From: CAYGWP01 sp964353455
GTDB lineage: Bacteria; Planctomycetota; Phycisphaerae; FEN-1346
NCBI GenBank assembly: GCA_964353455.1
Contig: CAYGWP010000216.1
Coordinates: 1-41,722, forward strand
DNA: 41,722 nt
Direction of reading: 5' to 3'
Below, one piece after another: positions 40,342-41,722 of this stretch (position 1 is the first letter of the stretch; the number at the start of each line of letters is the position of its first letter). The notes under the pieces were generated by a model, which was given only the letters and a program-made list of their open reading frames with translations, was not told the DNA's origin and made no database searches. The position numbers were made by a program, and so were the translations under genes.

Positions 40342-41070
40342 ATGCATCGCGCAATCCTGATTGCCCTGGCGGGGGTCATGGGTTGGGCCGTCTCGTGCTT
40401 CGGCCAGGCGGATGCCCCGCAGAGGCCCAGGAGTCCCGAGGCCATCAAGGCCCTGAAGGATTACGAGGCGGCCGTCAAGGCGGCCAAGTTCAAGTACGGC
40501 CAGGACCTGGCGAAGGCGCGGCAAGCGGTGCTGGCCAGGGCGGCGGCGTCCACCGACCCTGTGGCCAAGGACGCCCTTCAGAAGGAGGCGGATGCCATCC
40601 TTGCGGCAATGCTGCTGCTGAAGAGTGATATGGAATCTCCGAAACCAGGCCCAAAGCCGAAATCGCAGGCGGCCACTTGCAGGGTTGAGGCATTGAACTG
40701 CAAGCCTGCTCTTATCGGCCCCGTGGCGAAAGGGGAGAAGTTCACGTTCCATATCGAGGGCAAATGGAACCTGAGGGGTGACAGGCCGCTTCTGTCGCCT
40801 TGCGAGGGCGGGCCGCCTATGCAGGTGATTGTCGCGCCCGCGAACCCAGCCAAGTTTCCGCTCATGGCGGCGGTCTGGAAGGAGTGGCAAAGCGCCGGTG
40901 ACCTGGTGGATGTTATCAGCCAGGATGCCACCTATGTGGTCAAGGAAGATGGCTACATGGTTCTGATGATAAAGGGCGATGGACACGGCGTAGGTGAGGA
41001 CACGAACAATACCGGATTCGTCGATGTAACCATCACCCGCCAGCCGCCGGAAGAAAGCGCCAAGGAATAA
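40342..41070 (+). CDS. small exported hypothetical protein
   Basis: 242 residues from the ATG at 40342: the run GGAGGAGG lies 6 nt before it, while the ATG at 40336 touches that run and is too close. A signal peptide (HRAILIALAGVMGWAVSCFG) precedes a helical charged segment (EAIKALKDYEAAVKAAKFKY). A beta-rich C-terminal domain follows (KFTFHIEGKWNLRG, YVVKEDGYMVLMIKGDGHGV). The C-terminal domain resembles a carbohydrate- or protein-binding beta sandwich, but I recognise no family. It is transcribed away from the lyase cluster under its own promoter. Probably periplasmic. Confidence 0.7.
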   Translation: MHRAILIALAGVMGWAVSCFGQADAPQRPRSPEAIKALKDYEAAVKAAKFKYGQDLAKARQAVLARAAASTDPVAKDALQKEADAILAAMLLLKSDMESPKPGPKPKSQAATCRVEALNCKPALIGPVAKGEKFTFHIEGKWNLRGDRPLLSPCEGGPPMQVIVAPANPAKFPLMAAVWKEWQSAGDLVDVISQDATYVVKEDGYMVLMIKGDGHGVGEDTNNTGFVDVTITRQPPEESAKE

Positions 41071-41117
41071 GCCGGCGCCTCACAACCGTTGTCGGCCTCC
41101 TCGTGGTGATCGCCGCG

Positions 41118-41722
41118 TCACTTCGCCCACGGCGGGCGATTGGCTCGCTGCCTGACGAGCCAGTCCGGGATCTCGCCGAAGGGGTAGCCGGCATCGGGGA
41201 CAAAGAGGCCGATCTCCCCCTGCGACCGGTTCATATCGATATCTGTACCGGCGAGCGACAGGACCTCTCGGCCGCCCCGCTTGACGGTGACATAGTTGGC
41301 GGCGTCGCCGGCCGTCGGCTGGCTTGCCTCGGCGAAGACAATCTCATCGCCGCCCACCTTCACGCCGCCGGCTATGGCGCTCACGGCGGGGGCCTGGCCG
41401 GGATAGAGGACCGTGATGAACTGTCCCCGCTCGCCGCGGACGGTCAGTCGAGCGCCCTGCGTGGACTCCAGCCCGCCGTTGTCGTGGCTCCACGGGAAGG
41501 ACTCGAAGTCGAACTTCGCGGGTTCGACGCAGACGAGCGTCATGCGGCCGAAGTCCACGCGCGGGCCGTCCTGCCGGATCGAGTCGGCCAGCACATGCAG
41601 GCAGTACGTTGCGGCCAGCGGCTCGGAGGACCAGAACTGGTCGCGGATGACGAAGTAGTCCTGCGGCCCGCCCTTGACGAAGACGATCGTGCGGCGGTAC
41701 ACGAGCGACCGGGCGAACGCGT
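41118..41722 (-). CDS. heparinase II/III-like protein, C-terminal part (5' end beyond window)
   Basis: About 200 C-terminal residues; the frame is open to the right edge (AFARSLVYRRTIVFVKGG). Beta-strand-rich with TIVFVKGGPQDYFVIRDQFW, RGERGQFITVLYPGQAP and VSAIAGGVKVGGDEIVFAEA, matching the C-terminal beta-sandwich of heparinase II/III-type or alginate-lyase-like proteins. It ends WLVRQRANRPPWAK. It is on the same strand as the two complete paralogues but is separated from them by the opposite-strand 242-aa gene. Likely a third member of the same carbohydrate-degradation set; too little is visible to say more. Confidence 0.65.
   Translation of the reverse strand, partial: AFARSLVYRRTIVFVKGGPQDYFVIRDQFWSSEPLAATYCLHVLADSIRQDGPRVDFGRMTLVCVEPAKFDFESFPWSHDNGGLESTQGARLTVRGERGQFITVLYPGQAPAVSAIAGGVKVGGDEIVFAEASQPTAGDAANYVTVKRGGREVLSLAGTDIDMNRSQGEIGLFVPDAGYPFGEIPDWLVRQRANRPPWAK

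Overview
This is GC-rich bacterial DNA, most likely from a member of the Planctomycetota or a relative. That placement is inferred from three things: tandem secreted heparinase II/III-type lyases, NACHT proteins with long HEAT tails, and a bacterial ubiquitin-like operon fused to a pupylation operon. No rRNA or housekeeping marker is present to prove it.

Positions 1-9904 (minus strand) hold an operon running right to left: a Cys-rich 563-aa protein of unknown function, a 231-aa partner, a 382-aa protein with a Lon-like Ser-Lys peptidase domain, and two NACHT-HEAT NTPases, the last running off the left edge. A third NACHT-HEAT gene lies at 10567-13527 (minus). This layout resembles NLR-like conflict or defence loci; the function is inferred. 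Positions 13767-14460 hold gene debris: a frameshifted minus-strand ORF, a truncated copy of a nearby winged-helix gene, and a tandem 17-bp repeat.

Positions 14613-28469 (plus) are the centrepiece, a tightly spaced or overlapping run of genes. It opens with a 56-aa protein, a winged-helix protein and a Gfo/Idh/MocA-type oxidoreductase. An eight-component ubiquitin-like block follows: FHA-like/RING protein, E1, E2, a 299-aa protein of unknown function, a YukD-like ubiquitin-like protein, a JAB/JAMM metallopeptidase and an ARC/Mpa-like ring ATPase. The last part is a Dop-like enzyme, a 66-aa Pup-like modifier ending in GGQ, a PafA-like ligase, and a ClpA/B-type AAA protein. One transcription unit therefore appears to encode two different protein-tagging chemistries, ubiquitin-type thioester transfer and Pup-type carboxylate-amine ligation, plus one unfoldase. 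No 20S proteasome subunits are present in the window.

Positions 28537-33482 look like island-edge material: a membrane-anchored HEAT-like protein, a decayed recombinase-associated gene, an AAA/DUF4143 ATPase with a near-consensus promoter that predicts a leaderless transcript, a degenerate tRNA-Arg whose 3' half is intact, and a three-gene module of uncharacterised proteins. Positions 33815-41722 are metabolic: two complete and one partial heparinase II/III-like exported proteins, an exported repeat-rich protein with a LamG/DUF1080-like C-terminus, and a small exported protein with a good promoter.
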